Positions 63,609 to 64,000 of a stretch of DNA of 64,000 nucleotides are shown piece after piece (positions within the stretch are counted from its first letter, which is position 1; each line of letters opens with the position of its first letter). The notes beneath the pieces were generated by a model. The model saw only the letters and a program-made list of their open reading frames with translations, did not search any database and was not told where the DNA came from. Source of the DNA: Planctomycetota bacterium. GTDB lineage: Bacteria > Planctomycetota > MHYJ01 > WSZJ01 > JACPWG01. The stretch is taken from positions 124,001-188,000 of the forward strand of contig JACPWG010000183.1 of the NCBI GenBank assembly GCA_016197205.1, given 5' to 3'. Position numbers and translations under genes: made by a program.

Positions 63609-64000
63609 GGCACCACGCGAGACCACGCATCCCGCACGGCTCGTCTTCCTGCAATTTGCTCCGCGCAAGTTCGGGCATGGCGCATCAGGCCGAGGGGCCT
63701 GCGGCCCGGTCCGACCGCCGGGTCATCCTGGTTCCTTTCGTGGGACGCAATTTGATAAGCGTCCGGCGATCTACTCCCCCCCCGTCAACCATGAGATGGC
63801 GCGGCATTCGCTCCGCCATTCCCTCGTTCCCCCCTTCGTTGTACCACCTGTAGTCCGCCAGGACCTGCGGATGGGACCTTCCCCTGCTCCTCCTTGCACA
63901 TCTCGCGCGAGCCTCCCTGCCGCTCTTCTCCCAACGGCCGTTGCATTCTCCCCAAGGCAAGATCCGTGGACACAATACCGATCTCGCGGTCGATCGGTAG
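63609..64000. other. Window edge with no recognisable gene
   Basis: After the HNH stop codon there are no convincing coding regions on either strand. A minus-strand AAAGGAACCAGG followed by ATG (about 63728) could start a short reading frame, but its 13-residue product is not recognisable. A run of eight C (63777 on) is present. The region may be the right flank of the acquired locus. Confidence 0.4.

Noticed and set aside
1..64000. tRNA or rRNA genes
   Set aside because: I looked for TTCGAATC-type T loops and conserved rRNA segments. TTCGAACC-like strings at R3 ends are parts of inverted repeats and do not form cloverleaves.

Overview
The window looks like chromosome of an uncultivated, GC-rich Planctomycetota bacterium. 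The signs are a very large Ser/Thr kinase with zinc ribbon, Pro-rich linker and TPR tail, paired MJ0042-type zinc-finger proteins carrying a predicted metalloprotease, many HEAT-repeat proteins, an Uma2-type nuclease and an octaheme cytochrome next to a Rieske/cytochrome b pair. This assignment is inferred from gene content. I found no rRNA, tRNA or CRISPR array.

Left part (1-21 kb): a tyrosine recombinase with a small partner, purE, a receiver fused to a degenerate histidine kinase, the giant kinase-TPR protein, and secreted or anchored proteins (GH25-like muramidase, two HEAT proteins, SH3b-M74 murein endopeptidase, M28 peptidase). A decayed stretch follows with remnants of a DUF4143 ATPase, a HEAT gene and a frameshifted SecY-like gene.

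Middle (20.6-46.7 kb): a six-DUF1858 protein, an 879-residue HEAT-like protein, a SWIM-SNF2 ATPase, a MucR-finger protein with homing-endonuclease-associated repeats, a pesticin-like muramidase, a triple parvulin, a DASS transporter, Uma2, a GT4 glycosyltransferase, two MJ0042-HExxH proteins, an amidase with two SH3b domains, an alpha/beta hydrolase and a zinc-ribbon protein.

Right part: 46.7-52.6 kb is a minus-strand respiratory module (NapC/NirT-like multiheme quinol dehydrogenase, response regulator, Rieske protein, cytochrome b, octaheme HAO-family cytochrome), probably for nitrogen-oxide or hydroxylamine chemistry. 53.5-59.5 kb is a plus-strand signalling block: diguanylate cyclase, receiver, membrane histidine kinase, and an NtrB/NtrC-like pair. 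After a decayed kinase gene comes a two-gene locus of visibly lower GC (60.5-63.6 kb): a purine-nucleoside-phosphorylase-like domain fused to a PtuA-like ABC ATPase, followed by a PtuB-like HNH nuclease. I read it as a Septu-type anti-phage system with an extra nucleosidase effector; it is the most interesting item in the window.

The intergenic space is full of short palindromic elements with terminal inverted repeats and no transposase: a 164-bp family (five copies, one interrupted), a 143-bp family (three copies), a 153-bp family (one copy inserted into a 164-bp element with an 8-bp duplication) and a roughly 130-165-bp family. Several end exactly at stop codons.
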